From positions 1 to 19,469 of the forward strand of contig JAIRPU010000028.1 of NCBI GenBank assembly GCA_031256815.1: a stretch of 19,469 nucleotides of DNA, given 5' to 3'. Of the stretch, positions 1 to 6,536 are shown one piece after another. This DNA comes from Spirochaetaceae bacterium (lineage in GTDB: Bacteria > Spirochaetota > Spirochaetia > Treponematales > Breznakiellaceae). The position numbers were made by a program, and so were the translations under genes. Every line of letters begins with the position of its first letter. The stretch's first letter is position 1. Under the pieces are notes generated by a model, which made no database searches, was not told the DNA's origin, and was given only the letters and a program-made list of their open reading frames with translations.

Positions 1-161
1 CGCCGCCGCTTCGCGGCGCAGGTTATGACTGGTCGCCCCGCCGGATGCCGCGGCCGCACAATGCCGCCGCCGCTTTGCGGCGCATTGTCGCCAACTCGCT
101 CCACTCTGCGCTTTGCGAAGAGTGGGGCGTACGCCTGAAAAGCGCTTTGCGCTTTTCAGGC
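1..161. repeat. GC-rich cluster of four CGC-TTT-GCG hairpins
   Basis: Four inverted repeats follow one another downstream of the feoB stop. They lie at 4-18 (6-bp stem, TTC loop), 59-87 (CAATG/CATTG outer stem, CGCCGC/GCGGCG inner stem, TTT loop), 101-125 (CCACTCT/AGAGTGG plus CGC/GCG, one mismatch, TTT loop) and 133-161 (perfect 13-bp stem, TTT loop). All share a core of CGC, TTT or TTC, then GCG, but their outer arms are unrelated in sequence and each is self-complementary. No convincing gene lies here; the overlapping open frames are compositional. The cluster may act as the 3' boundary of the feo transcript, or it may be a dispersed palindromic element. The left edge is cut by the window. 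Confidence 0.7.
133..161 (-). terminator. Perfect 13-bp hairpin just downstream of feoB
   Basis: GCCTGAAAAGCGC (133-145) pairs perfectly with GCGCTTTTCAGGC (149-161) around a TTT loop, 10 nt beyond the feoB stop codon. It could end or stabilise the feo mRNA. There is no T tract after it on the minus strand, so it is not a standard intrinsic terminator. Confidence 0.4.
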
Positions 162-171
162 TGCCGGAGGG

Positions 172-2442
172 CTATCCTGCTGCAACCGCACTTCTTGTAA
201 GCGGCTGCCTGGTGTCTGCTTTGCGTAGAAGCAGCCAGACAATTAATGCAAGAACGATAATTGCAGCTACAGTTCCTGCTCCAAAACTGCCGCCTGTAAA
301 CAAATGGCCTATTTGGTAGACTATAAGCGCAAGTACATAACCCCATACCAGCTGGTAGCCAATCGCGAATAAAGTCCATTTTGCGTTATTCATTTCTCGT
401 TTTATGGCGCCCATTGCGGCAAAGCAAGGCGGGCAGTAGAGGTTAAAAAGCAAAAATGTAAAACCGGAAAGCGTTGTAAAATTCGCGGCAAGCGAAGTCC
501 AGATTTCTTCGCCTTCCTCGCTTACTTCCGCAAAGCCATAGAGAACGCCCATGGTTCCAACTACATTTTCTTTTGCAATAAGTCCTGTAATTGTGGCCAC
601 AGTTGCGTCCCATGTTCCAAAACCGAGCGGCGCAAAGATAAAGGCGATAGCGGAACCTATTCCTGCCAAAAGGCCATCGTTCATATCTTCTACAAGGCCA
701 AATCCATCTTCGGTAAAGCCGAAACTGGATAAAAACCAAATGATAACAGCGGAAAGCAATATTATGGAGCCTGCTTTTTTTATGAATGAAGAACCGCGTT
801 CCCACATGGCGCGAAGTACGTTTACAACGCCTGGAAGACGATATGGCGGCAATTCCATTACAAATGGCGATACATCACCTTTAAAAGGCGCCGTCTTTTT
901 TAAGATAATTCCTGATATAATAACGCTTGCAATACCTATAAAGTATGTGCTGGGGGCAACCCACCATGCGCCCATTAAAATAGCGCCGGAAATCATCGCT
1001 ATAACAGGCAATTTAGCGCCGCATGGCATAAACGTAGTTACCATAACGGTAAGCCGCCTATCTGTTTCACTTTCAATGGTGCGCGAGGCCATAACGCCGG
1101 GCACACCGCAGCCTGTTCCAACGAGCATTGGAATAAAACTCTTGCCGGAAAGCCCAAAGCGCCGGAATATTCTGTCCAAAATAAACGCGATTCTGGCCAT
1201 ATATCCTGAAGCTTCAAGTATGGCAAGCAGCATAAAAAGGACAAACATCTGCGGCACAAAGCCTATAACCGCGCCCACACCGGCAATTATGCCATCTACA
1301 ACAAGGCCGTAAAGCCAGGGCTGCGTATCCGCCGCTTCCAGAAGCTGCCCAACTATAACCGGAATGCCTGGAACCCAAATGCCAAATTCAGAGGGGTCGG
1401 CGTCTCCTGTTTCGGCGGCTTCTTCAAAAGCGCTGCTTCCAATACCAAAAAGATGAAAGCCTTCACCAAAAAGCCCGTCGTTTGTCCAGTCTGTAACCCA
1501 GGTACCAACCGTAGTTACAGAGATAAAATACACAAGGAATATTACAAGCGCAAAAACGGGCAGCGCCAGAATACGGTTTGTTACAACGCGGTCAATTTTG
1601 TCGGAAATTGATTCCGCGCTGCGCCGCGCGCGTTTGCAGCAGCTTTTTATAATCTCTGCAATGTTATTGTAACGTTCTTCTGTAAAAAGGCTTTCTACAT
1701 CCTGTCCGGCTTCCTTTTCAAGTTTGGCAATAAGCGCCTCAGGATACTTGCTTTCTACAGGCGCGCCGCCGGTATTTTTTAACGCGGTAAATCTTGTTCC
1801 AATTTTTTCGTCGTGTTCAAGCAGTTTTATGGCAAAAAAACGGCGCTGTGCCGTGTCAACACTGGAAAGCCCGCGCGAAACTTCTTCTATTGCCGCTTCC
1901 AAAGAGGGTGAAAATTCAAAGGCGGCTTTTTTTATTGTAATGCCTTCTTTTGCCGGCTTTGACGCTTCCAGCGCCGCTTCCGCTAATTCGTTAAGCCCTT
2001 CTCCTTTTAAAGCTGAGATTGGAATTACCGGACAGCCTAATGCGGCGCTTAATTTTGCAATATCGATGTTATCTCCTGCGCGGCGCACTTCGTCCATCAT
2101 GTTTAGCGCGGCTATAACCGGAATTCCCAATTCCAGAAGCTGTGTGGTAAGGAACAGGTTGCGCTCCGGATTTGAGCCGTCAATAACGTTTATTATCGCC
2201 GCCGGTTTTTCATCCAAAAGATAGTTACGCGAAATTACTTCTTCCAGCGAGTATGGCGAAAGCGAATATATACCCGGCAAATCCATAATCGCTACATCTT
2301 TATGTCCTTTAAGCCGTCCTTCTTTTTTTTCAACGGTAACACCCGGCCAGTTGCCAACAAACTGATTTGCGCCGGTAAGCGCGTTAAAAAGCGTTGTTTT
2401 ACCGGCATTGGGGTTTCCGGCAAGAGCAATAGTCTTGTTCAT
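172..2442 (-). CDS. feoB: Ferrous iron transporter FeoB
   Basis: FeoB is the inner-membrane Fe(II) permease with an N-terminal G domain. The 756 aa match the usual full length. The G motifs are all present: P-loop GNPNAGKTT (residues 9-17), DLPG (54-57), NMMD (114-117) and SALKG (143-147). A helical spacer domain follows, then the membrane part from about residue 290 with the two gate regions (GTGCGVPGVMASR and the LYCPPCFAAMGAI stretch). The start at 2442 has a good ribosome binding site (GGAGG, 2449-2453 on the minus strand). The ATG overlaps the TGA of the upstream feoA by 4 nt, so the two are translationally coupled. No feoC-like gene follows; the hairpin cluster at 1-161 does. Confidence 0.97.
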   Translation of the reverse strand: MNKTIALAGNPNAGKTTLFNALTGANQFVGNWPGVTVEKKEGRLKGHKDVAIMDLPGIYSLSPYSLEEVISRNYLLDEKPAAIINVIDGSNPERNLFLTTQLLELGIPVIAALNMMDEVRRAGDNIDIAKLSAALGCPVIPISALKGEGLNELAEAALEASKPAKEGITIKKAAFEFSPSLEAAIEEVSRGLSSVDTAQRRFFAIKLLEHDEKIGTRFTALKNTGGAPVESKYPEALIAKLEKEAGQDVESLFTEERYNNIAEIIKSCCKRARRSAESISDKIDRVVTNRILALPVFALVIFLVYFISVTTVGTWVTDWTNDGLFGEGFHLFGIGSSAFEEAAETGDADPSEFGIWVPGIPVIVGQLLEAADTQPWLYGLVVDGIIAGVGAVIGFVPQMFVLFMLLAILEASGYMARIAFILDRIFRRFGLSGKSFIPMLVGTGCGVPGVMASRTIESETDRRLTVMVTTFMPCGAKLPVIAMISGAILMGAWWVAPSTYFIGIASVIISGIILKKTAPFKGDVSPFVMELPPYRLPGVVNVLRAMWERGSSFIKKAGSIILLSAVIIWFLSSFGFTEDGFGLVEDMNDGLLAGIGSAIAFIFAPLGFGTWDATVATITGLIAKENVVGTMGVLYGFAEVSEEGEEIWTSLAANFTTLSGFTFLLFNLYCPPCFAAMGAIKREMNNAKWTLFAIGYQLVWGYVLALIVYQIGHLFTGGSFGAGTVAAIIVLALIVWLLLRKADTRQPLTRSAVAAG

Positions 2443-2693
2443 TTTTTACCTCCATTTGAGTTTCCAGCGCAGTTTTCTACTTCGATAATGTCAATATCCT
2501 CTTTACGCAGCGAAAGCTCGTATCCGCGTACGGTAACTTCGACAGGGTCGCCAAGCGGAGCTATCTTTCGTACAAAGATTTCCGTCTCTTTGGTAATACC
2601 CATGTCCATAATACGACGCCGCAAGGCCCCCGCTCCATGGAGTTTGACAACTCTAACATTTTGTCCTGGCTCCGTCATTCTCAATGTTTGCAT
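2439..2693 (-). CDS. feoA: FeoA-domain protein (second feoA of the operon)
   Basis: This 84-aa protein has an SH3-like FeoA fold. The family pattern is clear: a short N-terminal strand, then RRRIMDMGITKETEIFV, then APLGDPVEVTVRGYELSLRKED, which is the typical GDP-ElxxxGxxLSLR ending. FeoA proteins are cytosolic accessory factors of FeoB. Its stop overlaps the feoB start (ATGA), and AGGAG lies before its own ATG. The 15 or so residues after the domain (EVENCAGNSNGGKK) look like an unstructured tail. It sits 117 nt behind another feoA. Confidence 0.93.
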   Translation of the reverse strand: MQTLRMTEPGQNVRVVKLHGAGALRRRIMDMGITKETEIFVRKIAPLGDPVEVTVRGYELSLRKEDIDIIEVENCAGNSNGGKK

Positions 2694-2729
2694 AAAAATT
2701 CTCCTTAAAACTTTATGTTTTATTTTTAT

Positions 2730-2794
2730 GAGAGGAATATGTCCTCTCGTTACAGCCGTTTAAATGGCTGTAGCAGCCCCTTTCCCGGGGCGCT
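2730..2794 (-). other. Three short hairpins between the two feoA genes
   Basis: Within the 117-nt spacer there are three inverted repeats: GAGAGGA/TCCTCTC (2730-2736/2742-2748, 5-nt loop), TACAGCC/GGCTGTA (2751-2757/2766-2772, 8-nt loop) and GCCCC/GGGGC (2776-2780/2787-2791). None is followed by a clean T run in the direction of transcription. They may set relative expression by mRNA processing or attenuation between feoA and feoA-feoB. Confidence 0.45.
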
Positions 2795-2810
2795 AAAAAC
2801 CGAATTCAAA

Positions 2811-3029
2811 CTACGCAGCATCAACAAATATTTTAGACGCCAGTTCGCGGCTTAGCGCCACTCTCGACTCACGCACGTTTACAATAAGGCTTCCGTTAAT
2901 TTCAGAAACCACCGTAACGTTCACGCCTGCGGTAAGTCCCATGCTTTCAAGCCGCTTCCGCACCGCTTCTGGCCCGCCTATCTTTTGAACCCTGCTAAGC
3001 TCGCCATGTTTTGACAACGATAAAGGCAT
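2811..3029 (-). CDS. feoA: FeoA-domain protein (first feoA of the operon)
   Basis: This 72-aa single-domain protein matches FeoA: MPLSLSKHGELSRVQKIGG, then RKRLESMGLTAGVNVTVV, then NGSLIVNVRESRVALSRELASKIFV. It is probably a regulator of FeoB GTPase or transport activity in the cytosol. The ATG has a strong ribosome binding site (AGGAGG, 3034-3039) and lies about 40 nt downstream of a near-consensus promoter, making it the first gene of feoA-feoA-feoB. It differs clearly from the second feoA, so this is an old pair rather than a recent duplication. Confidence 0.93.
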   Translation of the reverse strand: MPLSLSKHGELSRVQKIGGPEAVRKRLESMGLTAGVNVTVVSEINGSLIVNVRESRVALSRELASKIFVDAA

Positions 3030-3068
3030 AATGCCCTCCTAAAAAAGTTAGTTTTTACTTACAATTAA

Positions 3069-3097
3069 GTTATAACATCCTAACAAAAAAATGTCAA
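3069..3097 (-). promoter_or_regulatory. Sigma-70 type promoter of the feo operon
   Basis: On the minus strand TTGACA (3097-3092) is followed by a 17-nt spacer and TATAAC (3074-3069), almost consensus. The first feoA starts about 40 nt downstream. An imperfectly placed operator may overlap it: ACTTA-CAAT-TAAGT (3057-3070) is an inverted repeat covering the -10 and the expected start site. That is where an iron- or manganese-sensing repressor would bind, but I cannot assign the regulator. Confidence 0.75.
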
Positions 3098-3178
3098 GCT
3101 TTATGTTCATGTCTAACAGGGCAAGAGCATTTAGCAGTTTTTTAGTGTTTTGGGCGTGTTTTTGCGTTAGAATTGCTG

Positions 3179-3207
3179 TTGAAACATCAACCGGAGTTTG
3201 ATAGCAT
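3179..3207 (+). promoter_or_regulatory. Possible promoter of the methyltransferase gene
   Basis: TTGAAA (3179-3184), a 17-nt spacer and TAGCAT (3202-3207, followed by AAT) could form a moderate sigma-70 promoter reading toward the gene at 3235. The match is only partial. Confidence 0.35.
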
Positions 3208-3234
3208 AATAATATACCATTTATGGGATGAAAC

Positions 3235-4857
3235 GTGCCAAATTACAGTGGAATACAAAAAGAAGAAACGCTAAAAAGCCTTGTTCGTGACGACTATTTT
3301 TCCCAATTCGGTTATGAGCCGAATATTGACAATATTGACATTGTTATCACTGACAAGAAGGCTCGGAAGGGCAGTTTTTTTACACCGGCAATTTGGGTAG
3401 AAAAGTCGCAGGAATATTTAGAAAAAGTTTTCGGCGTGGATTGGCAGGAAAACTATTACATCTGGGACTGCGCCGCCGGAACCGGCAACTTACTTGCGGG
3501 GCTTACAAATAAATACAATGTATGGGCATCGACTATAGACCAGCCTGATGTTGATACGATACACGCTTTAATTGATGAAGGCTTAAACCTTTTGCATAAT
3601 CATATATTCCGATTTGATTTTTTGAATGACAGTTTTGAAAAACTGCCGGAGAAATTACTGGAAATAATAAATGACCCGGAAAAACGCAAAAAACTGATTG
3701 TGTATATCAATCCGCCTTACGCGGAGGCGGCGACGGCGAAAACAGTTACGGGAACCTGGCACAATAAAGCGGAAGTGTCCACAGTACACGGCGCTCACAA
3801 TGAATACAAAAAAGCGCTCGGTACGGCGGCAAATGAACTCTTTTCGCTCTTTATGATGCGTATCGCGGACAAATTGAAAGGAGCGTACTTGGCAGTGTTT
3901 TCAACGGTAAAATATGTTAATTCATCTAACTTTGCAAGGTTCCGCGCCAATTTTTCGGCGCAATTCAAAAAAGGGTTTATATGCCCTTCATTCACTTTTG
4001 ATAATGTTAATGGCAAATTTCCCATAGGCTTTTTGATTTGGCAATTATCCTACAATGGATATGATTTCAAATTTCCTAAATCTGTCAAACTGGATGTATT
4101 TAACGCTGCCGAAAAACGCGCCGCTAAAAAGAAAGGATTTTACAACAAACAAAAATATATCAATGAATGGTATACCCATTTTTACGATAACAATGGGCAA
4201 GAGATAGGTATAATGAATACAAGAGGCAATGATTTTCAGAATCAAAATTATATACGAATTTCAAGCGAAAATAATTTTAATCATACAAATATCATTACAA
4301 AAAAAAATCTTATTGTTTCATGTATTTATTATGCCGTCCGTCATGTAATCCCTGCCACATGGCTCAACGACCGCGACCAATTTCTTTATCCAAATGACGG
4401 TTGGGAACGCGATGTTGAATTCAAAAATAATTGTTTGGTATACACTTTGTTCAGCAATAATATATCTTCTCAACACGGCGCCAATCACTGGATTCCATTT
4501 ACCGAAACCGAAGTGGGCGCGGAAGAAAAGTTTGCAAGCAATTTTATGAGCGATTTTCTAAATGGATTAGGGATTAGGGAGCATGGGTCAGTTGAATCTC
4601 TGACTGTGTTAGACGCGGGTCTGGAACTCTGGCGTTACTATCACTCAAAAATAAAAAACAACAACACAGCGTCCGTCAACGCCTCGTTTTACGACATCCG
4701 TGAATTTTTTCAGGGTCGAAAGGAAAGCGGGACAATGAATACAAAGTCCACTGACGAAACATACAACGCGCTCATCGGCAAATTACGGGAAGCGCAAAAG
4801 GCGCTGGCGGCAAAGATAGCGCCGAAAGTGTATGAATACGGTTTTTTGAAGGAATAA
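3235..4857 (+). CDS. N6-adenine DNA methyltransferase, Eco57I/type IIG-like, probably lacking a nuclease part
   Basis: This 540-aa protein should transfer a methyl group from S-adenosylmethionine to adenine in DNA. Motif X-like FFTP is at 48-51, the SAM-binding motif I DCAAGTGNLL at 78-87 and catalytic NPPY at 159-162. The last 250 or so residues are probably the target-recognition part. I see no PD-(D/E)XK nuclease motif. The first 40 residues (YFSQFGYEPNIDNIDIVITD) recall the extreme N terminus of about 1000-aa type IIG enzymes, and residue 41 onward resembles the start of their methylase domain, so an internal deletion is suspected. The start is GTG with a weak ribosome binding site; the ATG at 3223 is closed by an in-frame TGA at 3229. 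The gene is more AT-rich than its neighbours and stands alone, which suggests transfer. No restriction partner is in view. Confidence 0.8.
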   Translation: MPNYSGIQKEETLKSLVRDDYFSQFGYEPNIDNIDIVITDKKARKGSFFTPAIWVEKSQEYLEKVFGVDWQENYYIWDCAAGTGNLLAGLTNKYNVWASTIDQPDVDTIHALIDEGLNLLHNHIFRFDFLNDSFEKLPEKLLEIINDPEKRKKLIVYINPPYAEAATAKTVTGTWHNKAEVSTVHGAHNEYKKALGTAANELFSLFMMRIADKLKGAYLAVFSTVKYVNSSNFARFRANFSAQFKKGFICPSFTFDNVNGKFPIGFLIWQLSYNGYDFKFPKSVKLDVFNAAEKRAAKKKGFYNKQKYINEWYTHFYDNNGQEIGIMNTRGNDFQNQNYIRISSENNFNHTNIITKKNLIVSCIYYAVRHVIPATWLNDRDQFLYPNDGWERDVEFKNNCLVYTLFSNNISSQHGANHWIPFTETEVGAEEKFASNFMSDFLNGLGIREHGSVESLTVLDAGLELWRYYHSKIKNNNTASVNASFYDIREFFQGRKESGTMNTKSTDETYNALIGKLREAQKALAAKIAPKVYEYGFLKE

Positions 4858-4858
4858 C

Positions 4859-4889
4859 GTCAGACTAACACTTGGCTTGTTAGCCTGAC
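4859..4889. terminator. Hairpin between convergent genes
   Basis: GTCAGACTAACA (4859-4870) pairs with TGTTAGCCTGAC (4878-4889), 12 positions with one mismatch and a 7-nt loop. It begins 1 nt after the methyltransferase stop and ends 10 nt before the stop of the converging minus-strand gene, a position suited to a bidirectional terminator. No T run follows on either strand, so efficiency is uncertain. Confidence 0.5.
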
Positions 4890-4899
4890 ACTGAATTAG

Positions 4900-5388
4900 T
4901 TACCAGGAATACCCGATTTGTACCTTTGCGCGAGCATTAATCCCTGGACCACTTACTACTAAATTCTTACTAAGAGATCCTAACATAATATTGTAATCAA
5001 TCGCTGCTCCAAGATCCAGAATAAATCCATTGGGTTTGCCTATGTCAATTTTCCAGCCTGCGCCTGCGGTAATCATGATTGCAGGAACAACATAAAATAT
5101 CTGGGCATAACCGGCGCCCAAATCGGCGTAAAATTTTCCTGCCCAGGGATACCATTTTACCTGGACATCAGCAAATATATCTGGAATTATAAAAAACGCC
5201 AGGTCGTAGCCGGCTTCAATTCCCAGTGCAAATTTGTCATTTAACATTCTTTCATAGTCAATTGATACCCCTGAGAAAAGTCCCAAATCAAGACCGCCCG
5301 CAATTGTGTTCTTTGCTTTCTCCTGTGCGAACACTCCACCGGCAGCAAGCATTAGAATAGCTAAACCTAAAAAAACTTTTTTCTTCAT
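4900..5388 (-). CDS. Small predicted outer-membrane beta-barrel protein
   Basis: This 162-aa protein begins with a clear signal peptide (MKKKVFLGLAILMLAAGGVFA, cut before QE at about residue 21). The rest alternates polar and hydrophobic residues with many Gly, Tyr and Trp. Repeated G-[LA]-D-[LA]-G and AGAGW turns and a terminal aromatic residue (QIGYSW) suggest an eight-strand OmpA- or OmpW-like barrel. Such proteins are common and poorly conserved in treponemes, and I cannot name a family. The ribosome binding site AAGGAG stands 8 nt before the ATG. It appears monocistronic. Confidence 0.75.
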   Translation of the reverse strand: MKKKVFLGLAILMLAAGGVFAQEKAKNTIAGGLDLGLFSGVSIDYERMLNDKFALGIEAGYDLAFFIIPDIFADVQVKWYPWAGKFYADLGAGYAQIFYVVPAIMITAGAGWKIDIGKPNGFILDLGAAIDYNIMLGSLSKNLVVSGPGINARAKVQIGYSW

Positions 5389-5710
5389 TAAGAAGTCTCC
5401 TTGTAATTGGAAGCATCGAATGGTTCATTAACTGTATATGCCAAGAATATATAGCGCTAAACCCATGTTTTCTTCAACTTCCGCAATAAAAATATAAGAG
5501 TTTACCTACGGTAACCCCCAAAACCGAAATTTCGGCGTTTGGCAAAAAAACGCCAGGACAGCAGGAAGCTCCACAAAAAACCGCCGTGCCTGGCTTTATC
5601 TCCTCCACTTTAAGATATACTTACGTAAAGGCAGTTTATTTTATGTATCTTGCGGAAGTTTGTAAAGCCCCCGCGAAAATTTAGAGTAATAAATAAGCAA
5701 ATTTGAATTC
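5389..5710. other. Divergent intergenic region with inverted repeats
   Basis: These 322 nt separate two divergent genes and contain no gene I can support. They hold a candidate promoter for the barrel gene, a short inverted repeat TTACC/GGTAA (5502-5514), a perfect 12-nt palindrome CCGAAATTTCGG (5524-5535), a 7-bp hairpin GGCGTTT/AAACGCC (5534-5540/5548-5554) and a loose pair GCCAGG/CCTGGC (5552-5557/5589-5594). A weak promoter for the XRE gene could be TTGTAA (5660-5665) with TAGAGT (5682-5687). Confidence 0.5.
5448..5477 (-). promoter_or_regulatory. Possible promoter of the barrel gene
   Basis: On the minus strand TTGAAG (5477-5472) and TATATA (5453-5448) are separated by 18 nt, about 60 nt before the ATG. 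The match is reasonable but the region is AT-rich. Confidence 0.35.
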
Positions 5711-6061
5711 ATGATAAGTCTTAGAGCAGTATTAGCCTTTAATATGAAAGCCCAAAGGCAAATTTTAGGAATTACCCAGTCGCAGCTGGCTGAACGGGTA
5801 AACACATCAACCCACTATATAGGCATGATAGAAACCGAAAAGAAATTTCCAACGCCGGAAATGCTGGAACGGATAGCCGCCGCGCTCGAAATTGAAGCGC
5901 CCGCGCTTTTTTCGACCAAAACCTATCCGCCGCCGGAATTCGGAACGCTTACAGGTTTCCAAAAACAGATAATAAGCGATATTTCAGAGGCTGTTTCGAT
6001 AAGTTTTAAAAAGTTCGAGGAGAAAACCGCTTCCGCCCTCATTTCCAAAAGCAAAGCCTAA
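5711..6061 (+). CDS. Small XRE-family helix-turn-helix protein
   Basis: The 116-aa protein has an XRE/Cro-type DNA-binding domain at about residues 10-68: KAQRQILGITQSQLAERVNT (helices 1-2), THYIGMIETEKKFPTPEMLE (recognition helix and turn) and RIAAALEIEAPALF. The C-terminal 45 residues are a probable helical tail, perhaps for dimerisation. It probably acts as a transcriptional regulator, but no target or toxin partner is adjacent. The ATG at 5711 has no clear ribosome binding site, and the in-frame ATG at 5744 (MKAQRQ) is an alternative start. It is followed at once by the GC-rich repeats. Confidence 0.85.
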   Translation: MISLRAVLAFNMKAQRQILGITQSQLAERVNTSTHYIGMIETEKKFPTPEMLERIAAALEIEAPALFSTKTYPPPEFGTLTGFQKQIISDISEAVSISFKKFEEKTASALISKSKA

Positions 6062-6109
6062 GCGCGCGAAGCGGGCAGGGCGGCGCGGCGCTTTATCGGC
6101 GGCATTGTA

Positions 6110-6139
6110 GTCTCACCCCGCGCCCGCGCGGGGTGAGAC
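6110..6139. repeat. Perfect 13-bp inverted repeat
   Basis: GTCTCACCCCGCG (6110-6122) and CGCGGGGTGAGAC (6127-6139) pair exactly around a CCCG loop. Part of the right arm recurs at 6220-6230. Confidence 0.75.
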
Positions 6140-6167
6140 GGGCGCGGCGGTATGCTTTGCCGGCGCT

Positions 6168-6214
6168 CGCTTCGCGCGGCTTCCACTGTCGGCCTGCCGC
6201 CGGCAGTTTGCCGC
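6168..6214 (+). repeat. 47-nt direct repeat, copy 1
   Basis: It begins CGCTTCGCGCGGCTTCCAC and ends GGCAGTTTGCCGC. It matches copy 2 at 44 of 47 positions, start to start 90 nt apart. Confidence 0.8.
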
Positions 6215-6257
6215 GCCCACGCGGGGTGAGGCGGCCCTGCCGGCAGTTTGCCGCGCC

Positions 6258-6304
6258 CGCTTCGCGCGGCTTCCACCGTCGGCCTGCCGCCGTTAGTTTG
6301 CCGC
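6258..6304 (+). repeat. 47-nt direct repeat, copy 2
   Basis: Same unit as copy 1 with three substitutions (one in the CCAC-tG stretch, two where GGCAG becomes GTTAG). Confidence 0.8.
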
Positions 6305-6436
6305 TTGACATTTCGGGCAAAGTACAGAAAGATAAAATTCAGCTTGTTTTATACACAAATGCCTGATTTAACAGGTTTTTGTGGCTGCGGGGCTTAAATT
6401 GATTGCGGCGTTAATAAGCTTCCGCGGAAAAAATGC

Positions 6437-6463
6437 TAAAGCTTGTTATGCGGTTTCCGATAT
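6437..6463 (+). promoter_or_regulatory. Sigma-28 (FliA) promoter of the first flaB
   Basis: TAAA (6437-6440), exactly 15 nt, then TCCGATAT (6456-6463) closely matches the flagellar class-3 consensus TAAA-N15-GCCGATAA. It lies 73 nt before the flagellin ATG and would also drive the following glycosyltransferase. Confidence 0.75.
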
Positions 6464-6536
6464 TCAAAATATAAGGCAAGGGATGGCCTAACGCGGCTGT
6501 GGCAGTCGTGAAAAGTTCCTAAAATTGGGAGGATAT

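Larger units (their letters stand above)
6062..6304. repeat. Very GC-rich intergenic repeat region
   Basis: About 240 nt of strongly GC-rich sequence begins right after the XRE gene stop. It contains a perfect 13-bp hairpin (6110-6139), two copies of a 47-nt repeat (6168-6214 and 6258-6304), and repeated short units built around GGCAGTTTGCCGCGCCC (6202-6218 and 6242-6258) and CGCGGGGTGAG (6127-6137 and 6220-6230). Open frames on both strands through it encode Arg/Pro/Ala-rich repeats and are judged spurious. From 6305 to 6436 the sequence returns to normal composition with no gene seen. Confidence 0.75.

Noticed and set aside
551..1312. 253-aa open frame on the plus strand
   Set aside because: It lies wholly antisense to feoB, which has all its motifs; the product is a shadow rich in Pro, Thr and Ile without family features.
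6168..6304. Possible CRISPR-like array
   Set aside because: There are only two full copies, the intervening sequence itself contains parts of the repeat, and no cas genes are near.
6305..6310. TTGACA as a -35 element before the first flaB
   Set aside because: No acceptable -10 stands 16-18 nt downstream; the sigma-28 promoter at 6437-6463 explains the gene better.
6058..6366. Three overlapping small open frames on both strands, Arg/Pro/Ala-rich
   Set aside because: They only reflect the absence of stop codons in the GC-rich repeats; the peptide repeats mirror the DNA repeats.
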